Below the pieces are notes generated by a model. The model did not search any database and had not been told where the DNA came from. It saw only the letters and a program-made list of their open reading frames with translations. A program made the position numbers and the translations under genes. From DATAXI01 sp036266845 (GTDB taxonomy: Bacteria > Verrucomicrobiota > Verrucomicrobiia > Chthoniobacterales > Chthoniobacteraceae), in assembly GCA_036266845.1 (NCBI GenBank), contig DATAXI010000104.1:1-26033 (forward strand): DNA of 26,033 nt, written 5' to 3'. Below, piece by piece: positions 8,128 through 15,581 of the stretch (position 1 is its first letter; the number at the start of each line of letters is the position of its first letter).

Positions 8128-8492
8128 GGAGAGGCCTAAGGTGCCCCCGCCCCGGCCCATGGCAAGTGGATTCTGGCGCGGGCGCGCCCAATCATGACGG
8201 CACGTTCCGCCCAAAAGGGACCGCCGTTTCGCCTGACCAAGGCAAAAAAATCCGGTGGCGCGGGGACGGAAGGCGAATCGGGACAAACTTCGCGGTCGAG
8301 ATCGGGAGACTGAAGAAAGAAGCGCCGTGCCGGACGGTAATCGATCTCCGGACGCCGAATCCATAGCCGGCGGGAAGCAGGGATAAGAGCAGTGAGGAAA
8401 CTTTCAGTTGGAATAAGGGTTGCAAAGGTTGAAAGTGGTGCACATTTATGCACATGCTGCAAAGCGCCCTCCTCATCCCATAGGCCATCGCC
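8128..8492. other. 365-nt divergent intergenic region between the amidase and GH81 genes
   Basis: No convincing gene. It must contain the promoters of the amidase (minus) and the GH81 gene (plus). A short stem GCCT/AGGC (8231-8243) is followed by seven A on the plus strand, the wrong polarity for a terminator of either neighbour. The end nearest GH81 contains the repeats listed separately. I could not assign a confident -35/-10 pair. Confidence 0.6.
8401..8455 (+). promoter_or_regulatory. repeat cluster upstream of GH81, candidate regulator site
   Basis: TGCACAT is repeated at 8439-8445 and 8449-8455, exactly one helical turn (10 bp) apart. The same stretch contains the inverted repeat GTGCA-N6-TGCAC (8438-8453). 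A second inverted pair, CTTTCA (8401-8406) and TGAAAG (8430-8435), lies just upstream. The cluster ends about 37 nt before the GH81 start codon, a position suited to a substrate-responsive regulator, but no regulator gene is present nearby. Confidence 0.3.
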
Positions 8493-10847
8493 ATGTTCAG
8501 ATCCCTCCTCCCGGTCATTCTCCTCGCCACTTCGCTTTTCCCTGCCGCAGCACAGCAAACCGCCGTGCCCGTGGGCAAGGGCTCTTACGCCGATAGCCCC
8601 CCGCTCAGCGATCCTCACGTTGCCGAGAAGTACAACCGCAACCCGCACATCGATCCTTCACTGGCCGGCACCCCCATTCCCACCAATGACTGGTGTACCG
8701 ATCTCTTCATGGAGGGCGGCGATGGCGGGCAACTGTGGGCTTACCCCGCCGTCGTGCAATTCGACACCCAGGGAGTCGCCGTCTCCTATCCCACCAGTTG
8801 GAACGACCGGCGCGGCCCCAAGGGAATTGGCGTCGAGCTGAGCCCGCCCCTGCGCATCGCCTGGGCCGGTGCCGGCGCGCAGCCCCAGACCAACGTACTG
8901 AAATGGGGCGATTGGACCCTCGTCGCACGGCAATCGCGCTCTCCGCAGGAGTATTGGGACGTCACCTTCGGCAACGGCCTCCCCTTCGTCTGGTTCGAGG
9001 GCGCGGCGCTCAAGCCCGTGCTCCGCGCGGATCGCAATGGCCCGTTGAGCGTCACTAAACTGGATGGCAGCCCTTTCAGCGGCGGCGCGGCGGATAGCTT
9101 TCTCATCCAGTTGAGCGGGGATAACTATGGCGTTTTTGGCCCGGACGGGATGTCCGTCACGGTGGCAAACAACGCCGCGCAGATCACTTACCCTGCCGGC
9201 GTCAAGCCGTGGCTCGCCGTGGGCGTCCTGCCAGACCCAAAGATGGCGCCGCTCTTTCGCTCCGCAGCCGGCGCCATCCCGCGCGACAGCATCTTCACCT
9301 GGCAGCTCAATCCCGAGCGCGGCGTTGTGCAGACCACGTTTCAATTGGTCACCGAGCCGCTGCGCAAGGACGCCGGTCCGCCCCTTCAGGGCTGGTTGCA
9401 GCATCATTTCCGCGCCGCCGCCAATGACATCAAGCCCGTCGGCACTCCCTTCCTGACCCCGCGCGGTCCGCTCCTCCTCTCCCAGGGCAACATTACCCAT
9501 ATCGATTGGGATTTCCCCGGCGTCCTCCCATTCCTGCCTCCGCCCGCCGCCGATGCACAGGCGAAAAGCCCCTACGATCCCGCCCGCATGAAAGGCTACA
9601 TCGCCGCCGTCGCCGCCAAGCGCCAGCAGCAGGGCGATAACATTGGCGATACCTATTGGGGCGGCAAAATGATCCAGAAGACCGCGCAGTACGCCGCCAT
9701 CGCCGCGCAAACCGGGGATCCCGCCGCAAAGGACCTGCACGATGACGCGTGCAATTACCTTGCCGATTTCCTCACCTACTCTGGCCCCGGCGATAAGTAT
9801 TACTTTGCCCGCTATCCCAAATGGGGCGGCATGATCGGCTTCCCGCCCAGTTACGGCTCGGAGTTCTTCACGGATAACCATTTTCACTACGGCTACTTCA
9901 CCATGTCCGCCGGCATCATGGGCGCGCTCGATCCCGGTTTCATCAAGGATTACGGCCCCATGGCCCGCATGGTCGCCAGGCAGTACGCCAACTGGGATCG
10001 CCACGACAAAATCTTCCCCTTCCTCCGCACCTTCAATCCCTGGACCGGCCACTCCTACGCGGGCGGCTCCAGCAGCAAGGGCGGCAACAACCAGGAATCC
10101 TCGTCCGAAAGCATGAACGCCTGGGGCGGGCTCGTGCTGCTCGGCAGCGCCATGGGCGATTCGGATATGCTCTCCTGCGGCGCCATGGGTTACTCCATCG
10201 AGAGCGAGGCCATCCGCTGCTATTGGAATAACTATTACGGCTGGCGCGACGGCGCCTCCGCCTCCACCTGGCCCGCCAGCTACCAGCGCGCCATCGTCGG
10301 CATCCTGGGCGATTCCGGCGGCGTCTTCGGCACTTTCTTCAGCGGCGCCCCGCAGCACGTCTTCGGCATCGAGTGGCTGCCGGACAGCCCCGCCCTCTAT
10401 TACCTCGGCCACGATCCGAAATTCGTCCGCTACCAGTACGACCAGCTCATGCAGAACCTCTCCCAGCAGAAAAAGGAGACCACCCTCGAGCAGATCGGCG
10501 CCGATTGGGGCAGCCTCGTCCTCGGCTACCTCAGCTTTGGCGATCCCGAGGCCGCCGCCGAGAAATTCGACCAGCTCTGGCAATCCAACGATCCCATCGC
10601 CCACGGCTCCGAGGAAACCGGCATCATCTATTACATGACCCATAACGGCACGCAGAACGGCGTCATCGCCCCCGGCTGGCACACCAATATCCCCACCGGC
10701 AACGTCTTCCGCAAAGGAGACAAAATCACCGCCATCGTCTGGAACGCCTCAAAATTCCCGGTAACCGCCGAAGTCATCCAGGGCTCCAAAGTAATGAAAT
10801 CCGCAACAGCAAAGCCGCGCGCCCTGACGACAATTACGATTCCCTGA
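8493..10847 (+). CDS. secreted GH81 endo-beta-1,3-glucanase
   Basis: Inverting glucanase that cleaves internal beta-1,3 bonds of laminarin, callose, curdlan or fungal wall glucan. 784 aa. Residues 1-20 are a signal peptide (MFRSLLPVILLATSLFPAAA), with likely cleavage before QQ. The N-terminal beta-sandwich begins around TPIPTNDWCTDL (family form PTNDWW). The C-terminal barrel carries the catalytic acid D461 in FFTDNHFHYGYF and the paired acids E535 and E539 in NNQESSSESMNAW, the GH81 hallmark. FAR..KWGGM and FGIEWLPDSPALYYLG further support the family. No cell-wall anchor or carbohydrate-binding module is visible at the C-terminus. There is no Shine-Dalgarno before the ATG. It converges with a GH16 glucanase across the RAYT gene, so the two probably share a substrate. 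Confidence 0.95.
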   Translation: MFRSLLPVILLATSLFPAAAQQTAVPVGKGSYADSPPLSDPHVAEKYNRNPHIDPSLAGTPIPTNDWCTDLFMEGGDGGQLWAYPAVVQFDTQGVAVSYPTSWNDRRGPKGIGVELSPPLRIAWAGAGAQPQTNVLKWGDWTLVARQSRSPQEYWDVTFGNGLPFVWFEGAALKPVLRADRNGPLSVTKLDGSPFSGGAADSFLIQLSGDNYGVFGPDGMSVTVANNAAQITYPAGVKPWLAVGVLPDPKMAPLFRSAAGAIPRDSIFTWQLNPERGVVQTTFQLVTEPLRKDAGPPLQGWLQHHFRAAANDIKPVGTPFLTPRGPLLLSQGNITHIDWDFPGVLPFLPPPAADAQAKSPYDPARMKGYIAAVAAKRQQQGDNIGDTYWGGKMIQKTAQYAAIAAQTGDPAAKDLHDDACNYLADFLTYSGPGDKYYFARYPKWGGMIGFPPSYGSEFFTDNHFHYGYFTMSAGIMGALDPGFIKDYGPMARMVARQYANWDRHDKIFPFLRTFNPWTGHSYAGGSSSKGGNNQESSSESMNAWGGLVLLGSAMGDSDMLSCGAMGYSIESEAIRCYWNNYYGWRDGASASTWPASYQRAIVGILGDSGGVFGTFFSGAPQHVFGIEWLPDSPALYYLGHDPKFVRYQYDQLMQNLSQQKKETTLEQIGADWGSLVLGYLSFGDPEAAAEKFDQLWQSNDPIAHGSEETGIIYYMTHNGTQNGVIAPGWHTNIPTGNVFRKGDKITAIVWNASKFPVTAEVIQGSKVMKSATAKPRALTTITIP

Positions 10848-10911
10848 AATCAATCAGCCCGGCATTTATGCGGCAAAAACACTATGGCATTAACATAGGA
10901 ACGTCTGCCAA

Positions 10912-10924
10912 GGGCCAAAGGCCC
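10912..10924. repeat. REP-like palindrome GGGCC-AAA-GGCCC
   Basis: A perfect 5-bp stem with a 3-nt loop lies 65 nt after the GH81 stop. It is the outermost of several small palindromes on this side of the RAYT gene. The stem matches the GGCC palindrome found next to the transposase, apart from the loop base. Confidence 0.5.
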
Positions 10925-10936
10925 GTCTTAGGCTAG

Positions 10937-10973
10937 CCTGGGTTGGAGCGAGCGCAGCGAGCGGAGGCCCAGG
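10937..10973. repeat. inverted repeat CCTGGG...CCCAGG around a GAGCG-rich core
   Basis: CCTGGG (10937-10942) pairs with CCCAGG (10968-10973). The 25-nt core between them contains GCGAGCGCAGCGAGCG. This type of element is common beside REP-associated transposases, and it probably forms part of the REP unit here. Confidence 0.45.
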
Positions 10974-10996
10974 TAACCGGCGTAAAAGCGAGGCAA

Positions 10997-11009
10997 GGGC
11001 CAACGGCCT
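10997..11009. repeat. REP-like palindrome next to the RAYT stop (GGGCCAACGGCCT)
   Basis: GGCC-AAC-GGCC with a G-T outer pair, 11 nt before the RAYT stop codon on the map. A near-identical copy in inverted orientation lies on the other side of the transposase at 11527-11539, differing at two positions. Such flanking palindromes are the substrates of RAYT proteins. Confidence 0.55.
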
Positions 11010-11019
11010 GTATGAATCG

Positions 11020-11475
11020 TCAATCCCACGCATACCGTTCATCGATCTCAATTCCGTGCCTTCGGCACAATTCGCGAAACTCGTCCTGAAACGAAATTCG
11101 GCGGTGATGTTTCTCCTGCCCGTCAATGTATTCGCGGACCCGGTCCACATTCGACTGGCTTACCGAAAACGCGCCGTACCCGCGCTGCCAATAAAATTCG
11201 GCATACGCCGCCCCGTGGGATTTCATCCATTTTGATGGCCCCGATTTCACCGTCTCGATGTAATCCGCCATCGTGATGCGCCGGGAAAAATTCGACAAAA
11301 TGTGGATATGATCCTCGACGCTGTTAATCGTGATGGGCTCGCATTGGATGTCCTGCAAAATCGCGGCCACGTACGAATGAAGACGCGCACGCATTTCCGG
11401 GTCTTTCAGGAAAGGCGCGCGGTTTTTCGTGCTGAAGACGGCGTGAATAATAAACCGGGCCTGGGATTGCGGCAT
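11020..11475 (-). CDS. REP-associated tyrosine transposase (RAYT), IS200/Y1 family
   Basis: Single-strand DNA transposase of the HUH/Y1 class, 151 aa from the chosen start MPQSQARFIIHAVFSTKNRA. The HUH motif is EDHIHIL (H56, H58), and the catalytic tyrosine is most likely Y116 in VREYIDGQEKHH. QRGYGAFSVS is a further family motif. The frame stays open to 11571, but the extra 32 residues run across the flanking palindrome and match nothing, so 11475 is preferred. There is no partner tnpB, and REP-like palindromes lie on both sides. This points to a domesticated, single-copy RAYT that spreads or maintains REP elements rather than an autonomous IS. The active site appears intact. Confidence 0.9.
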   Translation of the reverse strand: MPQSQARFIIHAVFSTKNRAPFLKDPEMRARLHSYVAAILQDIQCEPITINSVEDHIHILSNFSRRITMADYIETVKSGPSKWMKSHGAAYAEFYWQRGYGAFSVSQSNVDRVREYIDGQEKHHRRISFQDEFRELCRRHGIEIDERYAWD

Positions 11476-11526
11476 ATCGCCCGAGAATAACCGATCATTG
11501 GTGCATTCCAATGCCAGCCTTCCGCC

Positions 11527-11539
11527 GGGCCGTTGGTCC
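11527..11539. repeat. REP-like palindrome upstream of the RAYT gene (inverted copy)
   Basis: Reads GGGCCGTTGGTCC on the plus strand. Its complement GGACCAACGGCCC matches GGGCCAACGGCCT at 10997-11009 in 11 of 13 positions, including the AAC loop. The two copies are therefore in opposite orientation on either side of the transposase gene. Confidence 0.5.
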
Positions 11540-11601
11540 TGCACGCAGGAGACATCCGCTTGTCCTGACAAAGATCGGCCGGCCTTTCGCGAATTGAAGC
11601 T

Positions 11602-12438
11602 TCACTTCTCCTGCTGATACACCCGCACCCAATCTATCTCATAACGGATGGGAAAAGTGGTGTGCGCGGAGTCGCCGCCGCAATTGCCGCCGATGGCTTG
11701 ATCCAGGAGGATATACGCGGGGGAATGGAAGGGATTGCCCTCGTTGGCGGCGTCAGCTCGGGTGAGGTCGAGATGCTTCATCAATTTCCCGTCGAGGAGC
11801 AGGTCGATTTTTTGGGCCTCCCAATCCATGGTCCAGGTATGGAATTCACTGGACCAGTTGGGGTCGGAAAGTTGCGCAACCGGCTCCTTCTCGGAGAGCC
11901 ACATGGTTTTGCCGGCTTGTTTCCAGCCGATATTGGCCAGCACTTGAGAGGCGTAAAACTCCATGATATCGACTTCGCCGCAGGCAGGCCAGCGGACCCC
12001 GGGGCGGTCGCCGAGCGTCCAAAAGGCGGGCCAGCTCCCGGCCCGGGTATCCACACGGGCCCGCATCTCGAACTTTCCGTAGGTGAACTCATGCAGACCC
12101 TGGGTCGTAAGACAGGCGGACGTGACATCGATCCATGGGCGCTTCCGGCGCCAATCATCGCTTCCCGCCAGGTAACCGGGGTTTGCGCGATGTTCCCGCC
12201 GGCCCTCAAGGATGAGCATCCCGTTGGCGCAATAAGCATTCTGCGGCTGGTACCACTGAAGCTCGTGATTGCGGACGAAACCCTGCTCGAATTTCCAGTT
12301 CGCGGGATCGGGCGGGCCATCCTTGTCGAACTCGTCATGCCAGACCAGCTTCCAATCCTCGCCACGGCTGGTCTGTGCGGGACAGAAGATGGCCAGCGTA
12401 ATCCCAAGCTGGAGAATCGTCCGCAGGGCAATCATCAT
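11602..12438 (-). CDS. secreted GH16 beta-glucanase (laminarinase-like)
   Basis: Retaining endo-beta-1,3(4)-glucanase of family GH16, 278 aa. A signal peptide covers about residues 1-26 (LRTILQLGITLAIFCPAQTS). The fold starts with LVWHDEFDKDGPPDPANW. The catalytic motif is GEVDIMEF at 154-161, giving nucleophile E155, D157 and acid/base E160 (ExDxxE, the laminarinase form with the extra Met). GKFEMRARVDTRAGSWPAFW (121-140) and the C-terminal strand YEIDWVRVYQQ are family-typical. Two adjacent ATG codons open the frame. The first is used here, and no Shine-Dalgarno helps to decide. Together with GH81 it suggests secreted beta-1,3-glucan breakdown. The exact linkage preference (1,3 or mixed) is not resolvable by eye. 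Confidence 0.93.
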   Translation of the reverse strand: MMIALRTILQLGITLAIFCPAQTSRGEDWKLVWHDEFDKDGPPDPANWKFEQGFVRNHELQWYQPQNAYCANGMLILEGRREHRANPGYLAGSDDWRRKRPWIDVTSACLTTQGLHEFTYGKFEMRARVDTRAGSWPAFWTLGDRPGVRWPACGEVDIMEFYASQVLANIGWKQAGKTMWLSEKEPVAQLSDPNWSSEFHTWTMDWEAQKIDLLLDGKLMKHLDLTRADAANEGNPFHSPAYILLDQAIGGNCGGDSAHTTFPIRYEIDWVRVYQQEK

Positions 12439-12901
12439 TACCCATAAAGAAACCCGTTTAAGGGCCGGAACGTTGCGGTCGCCAAAATTTCCCTCCGCGA
12501 CGCCCCTTCGTATGCTAGGTTTGGCATCGGTTCTCTGATATTTGAATAAGGTCGTTCTCGGCGCGGCAGAGAAATTGGGGCATCACGCAAGGTGAAAAGC
12601 GTCAGCTTCTTGTGCGGCCTTTAGGTGGGATTTTTCTGCCCGTCCCGGTTCAAACTCGGGATCAAGGTATTCCCAGACCAAATCCAGGTTCAATCAACGC
12701 GAATCAAACCAAATCAAGGTAACTCAAGGAAGAAACTCCCCGCGCCGGGCATTTTGATCTCCAAAATATCGTCTGACCCGGCCTCGGTTTTAAGACTGGA
12801 GCCCACATCCACCCCCGGATTACAAAAGCCGCCCTTTTTCGAGAAAAACGAAGCGCTCCATTCCCCTCGCCGCTTTCTTTGCTACCTTCCCTTCCTTTCC
12901 C
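12439..12901. other. 463-nt divergent intergenic region between GH16 and valS
   Basis: Should hold the promoters of GH16 (minus) and valS (plus), but I cannot name a convincing -35/-10 pair. At 12644-12660 there is a stem-loop with the T-loop sequence TTCAAAC, resembling a tRNA T-arm. No matching acceptor, D or anticodon arm is present, so it is not a tRNA gene. On the minus strand 12583-12693 reads as a 36-codon frame that looks partly protein-like. CCAAATCCAGGT (12679-12690) and CCAAATCAAGGT (12709-12720) form a direct repeat with one mismatch. No T-box is visible in the valS leader. Confidence 0.55.
12583..12693 (-). pseudogene. possible coding fragment, 36 codons from TTG
   Basis: Minus-strand frame beginning TTG, then LDLVWEYLDPEFEPGRAE and ending EADAFHLA before TGA. 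The acidic, Asp/Pro/Glu-rich wording looks more like protein than random GC-rich DNA. There is a stop just upstream and no ribosome-binding site. It could be a relic of a repeated gene family, a very small gene, or chance. I do not recognise a family. Confidence 0.2.
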
Positions 12902-15556
12902 ATGACCGAAATTTCCAAAGCTTACGAGCCCCAGGCAGTCGAGGAGAAGTGGTATGCCCACTGGCTGGAGGAGGGATGTTTTACCCCGGACCCCGCCTCG
13001 GACAAGCCGGCGTATTCCATCGTCATCCCGCCGCCCAATGTGACCGGCGTCCTCACGCTGGGCCACGTGCTCAATAACACCATCCAGGATATCCTGGCCC
13101 GGCGCGCCCGGATGCTGGGGCGGGAGGTCTTGTGGCTGCCGGGCACGGACCACGCGGGAATCGCCACGCAAAACGTGGTCGAGCGCCAGTTGCGCAAGGA
13201 AAAGAAGACCCGGCACGACCTGGGCCGGGAGGAATTTCTCAAGCTCGTGTGGGAATGGAAGGCGAAGCACGGCGGCATCATCATCCAGCAGCTCAAGCGG
13301 CTCGGGTGCTCCTGCGATTGGTCGCGCGAGCGCTTCACCATGGATGCCGGCTACTCGCGCGCGGTGACGGCGGCCTTTGTGGACCTGTACAAAAAGGGCC
13401 TCATCTACCGGGGCAACCGCATGGTGAATTGGGACCCGCTGGCCCTGACCGCGCTTTCGGATGAAGAGGTCATCATGCGCCCGGAAAAAGGGGTGCTCTA
13501 TTATTTTACCGTGGAGATCGCGGAGGAGCCGGGCACGGCGCTCACGATTGCCACCACGCGCCCGGAGACGATTCCCGGCGATACCGCGATCGCGGTCAAT
13601 CCCAACGACGGACGCTACGCCCGCTTCATTGGAATGCACGCCGTGCGCCCCCTGCCGCACGAGTTGCCGCGGGAGCAAAAGCTCATCCCCATCATTGGCG
13701 ATGATCACGTGGAGTTCGAATTCGGCACCGGCGTGCTCAAGGTGACTCCGGCGCACGACAAGGCGGACTTTGAGATCGGCGCGCGGCACGGCCTGCCGGT
13801 GGTGGATATCATGAATCCCGATGCCGTGATGAATGAGCGGGCGGGGCAGGACCTCGCCGGGCTCGACCGTTTCGAGGCGCGCGAGGCGGCCATCCGCAAG
13901 CTGGAAGAGTTGCGCTCCATGGTGAAACAGGAGGCTTACGAGCACAATGTCGGTTTCTCAGAGCGGACGAACATCCCCGTGGAGCCGCGCCTGAGCGACC
14001 AATGGTTTTTAAAATACCCGGCCGTCGAGAAATCCGCGGAAGCCGTGCGCACCGGCGAGGTGGCATTCCGCCCCGCGCGCTGGGCCGCGGTGTACGAGCA
14101 TTGGATGGCGAATATCCAGGACTGGTGCATCTCCCGCCAGCTCTGGTGGGGGCATCGCATCCCGGTATGGTACTCAAAGCTCGAGCCGAACGATCCCCCC
14201 TACGTGGGCGTGGAGCCGCCGCCGGATATGGAGAACTGGGAGCAGGATACCGACGTCCTCGATACCTGGTTCTCCTCCTGGCTCTGGCCGTTCGAGACGA
14301 TGGACGATGCGACGCGGGCCAAGTTTTATCCCACCACCGATCTCGTGACCGGGCCGGATATTCTCTTCTTCTGGGTGGCGCGGATGATCATGGCGGGGTT
14401 CGAGTTCACGGCGCGCAAGCCCTTCGCGAATGTTTTCTTCACCGGCCTCATCCGCGATGGGCAGGGGCGCAAGATGTCGAAGTCGCTCGGCAATTCCCCC
14501 GATCCGCTGGACCTCATCGCAAAATATGGCGCCGACGGGCTGCGATTTGGCCTCATGCGCATCGCGCCACAGGGGCAGGATATCCGGTTCGACGAGAAGC
14601 AGATCGAGGAGGGCCGCAACTTTGCCAACAAGCTCTGGAACGCCGCGCGTTTCCGCCAGATGCACGGGCCGGGCGCATCCGTGCCATCGCTGGATGGATT
14701 GAAGCTCTCCTGTTATTCCGCGGATATCCTCGCGCGGCTCGACAGCCTCATCGAGCAGGTGGGCAAGAGCTATGAGGAATATCGCTTCAACGAAATCGGG
14801 GCATCGCTCTACGAGTTCTTCTGGAGCCAATACTGCGATTGGTACGTCGAGGCGGCGAAGACGGAAATCTTTGCCGATCAGCCGGAGGCAAAGGCATCCG
14901 CCCTCATGGTGATGGATTACGTCCTCTGGACGCTGCTGCGGCTGCTGCATCCCTTCATGCCGCACATCACGGAGGAGCTGTGGGAGCGTCTCGGCTTTGC
15001 CGGGCCGAATCACGGCGCGGGCAACCTGGTCATGTTTGCCGATTTTCCGGTAAAGACCGCGCTGCCGGCCGGCGGGGTGATCGCCACCGTGCAGGCGCAG
15101 GTGGCCGCCGTGTACGCCAGCGTCACCGCCGCGCGCAATCTGCGGGCCGAGTACCGCGTGGCATCGAGCAAGAAGGTGAACTTTATCCTCAAGCCCACGG
15201 TCACATGGGCCGCCGATGAGCTGCCCACCCTTTCCCGCCTGGTCAATGCGGAGGAGTTGACCGTGGAGCCGAATTACCCCGCGCCAGCCGGTGTGCCGCG
15301 CGCGCTCACGCCCATGGGCGAACTCTACATGCCGCTCGAGGGCGCCGTGGATACCGCCGCGGAGTCGGAGCGCATCAAGAAGGAGATCGCAAAGGTCGAA
15401 GCGGAACTGGCGACCGTCCGCAAGAAGCTGGAGAACCAGAGCTTTGTCGCCAACGCTCCCGCCGCCGTAGTGCAGGAGCATCGCCAGCGCGAAACCGATT
15501 GGGCCGCGAAGCTTGGGCAGCTCACCCGGATGCGCGATGCGCTGGGAGAGCCGTAA
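12902..15556 (+). CDS. valS: valyl-tRNA synthetase ValS
   Basis: Charges tRNA-Val with valine. 884 aa, normal for the family. Class I signature: PPPNVTGVLTLGHVLNNT at 43-60, in which the HIGH motif reads TLGH (52-55), and KMSKSLGN with KMSKS at 524-528. The CP1 editing domain lies between them (about 170-340, containing FGTGVLKVTPAHDKADFEIG). The anticodon-binding domain is from about 600, and a Glu/Lys-rich coiled coil (ERIKKEIAKVEAELATV onward) at the C-terminus is diagnostic for ValRS. The ATG is preceded by a pyrimidine run (CCTTCCCTTCCTTTCCC) without a Shine-Dalgarno, yet the N-terminus ISKAYEPQAVEEKWYAHW is exactly where ValRS proteins begin. It converges with larC, 25 nt away. Confidence 0.98.
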   Translation: MTEISKAYEPQAVEEKWYAHWLEEGCFTPDPASDKPAYSIVIPPPNVTGVLTLGHVLNNTIQDILARRARMLGREVLWLPGTDHAGIATQNVVERQLRKEKKTRHDLGREEFLKLVWEWKAKHGGIIIQQLKRLGCSCDWSRERFTMDAGYSRAVTAAFVDLYKKGLIYRGNRMVNWDPLALTALSDEEVIMRPEKGVLYYFTVEIAEEPGTALTIATTRPETIPGDTAIAVNPNDGRYARFIGMHAVRPLPHELPREQKLIPIIGDDHVEFEFGTGVLKVTPAHDKADFEIGARHGLPVVDIMNPDAVMNERAGQDLAGLDRFEAREAAIRKLEELRSMVKQEAYEHNVGFSERTNIPVEPRLSDQWFLKYPAVEKSAEAVRTGEVAFRPARWAAVYEHWMANIQDWCISRQLWWGHRIPVWYSKLEPNDPPYVGVEPPPDMENWEQDTDVLDTWFSSWLWPFETMDDATRAKFYPTTDLVTGPDILFFWVARMIMAGFEFTARKPFANVFFTGLIRDGQGRKMSKSLGNSPDPLDLIAKYGADGLRFGLMRIAPQGQDIRFDEKQIEEGRNFANKLWNAARFRQMHGPGASVPSLDGLKLSCYSADILARLDSLIEQVGKSYEEYRFNEIGASLYEFFWSQYCDWYVEAAKTEIFADQPEAKASALMVMDYVLWTLLRLLHPFMPHITEELWERLGFAGPNHGAGNLVMFADFPVKTALPAGGVIATVQAQVAAVYASVTAARNLRAEYRVASSKKVNFILKPTVTWAADELPTLSRLVNAEELTVEPNYPAPAGVPRALTPMGELYMPLEGAVDTAAESERIKKEIAKVEAELATVRKKLENQSFVANAPAAVVQEHRQRETDWAAKLGQLTRMRDALGEP

Positions 15557-15581
15557 CCTCTCAGCCGCGCAAAAAACAGAT

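Noticed and set aside
8231..8250. Hairpin plus A-tract resembling a Rho-independent terminator
   Set aside because: Stem of only 4 bp, and the tract is A on the plus strand, or T before the stem on the minus strand, so the polarity is wrong for both directions.
8128..8364. 79-residue N-terminal extension of the amidase
   Set aside because: Arg/Ser-rich with no homology features, and it would place the clear signal peptide in the middle of the protein.
8658..10682. 674-codon open frame antisense to the GH81 gene
   Set aside because: Its sense partner has a signal peptide and all GH81 catalytic motifs. The antisense frame is Gly/Ala/Val/Asp-rich without domains, a normal shadow of strong third-position GC bias.
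11476..11571. 32-residue extension of the RAYT frame to an earlier start
   Set aside because: It translates through the REP-like palindrome and matches no RAYT N-terminus. The internal ATG at 11475 gives the usual protein.
12596..12668. Possible tRNA gene suggested by a CCCGG-TTCAAAC-TCGGG arm
   Set aside because: No sequence about 72 nt upstream pairs with the following ATCAAGG, and no anticodon or D arm can be drawn.
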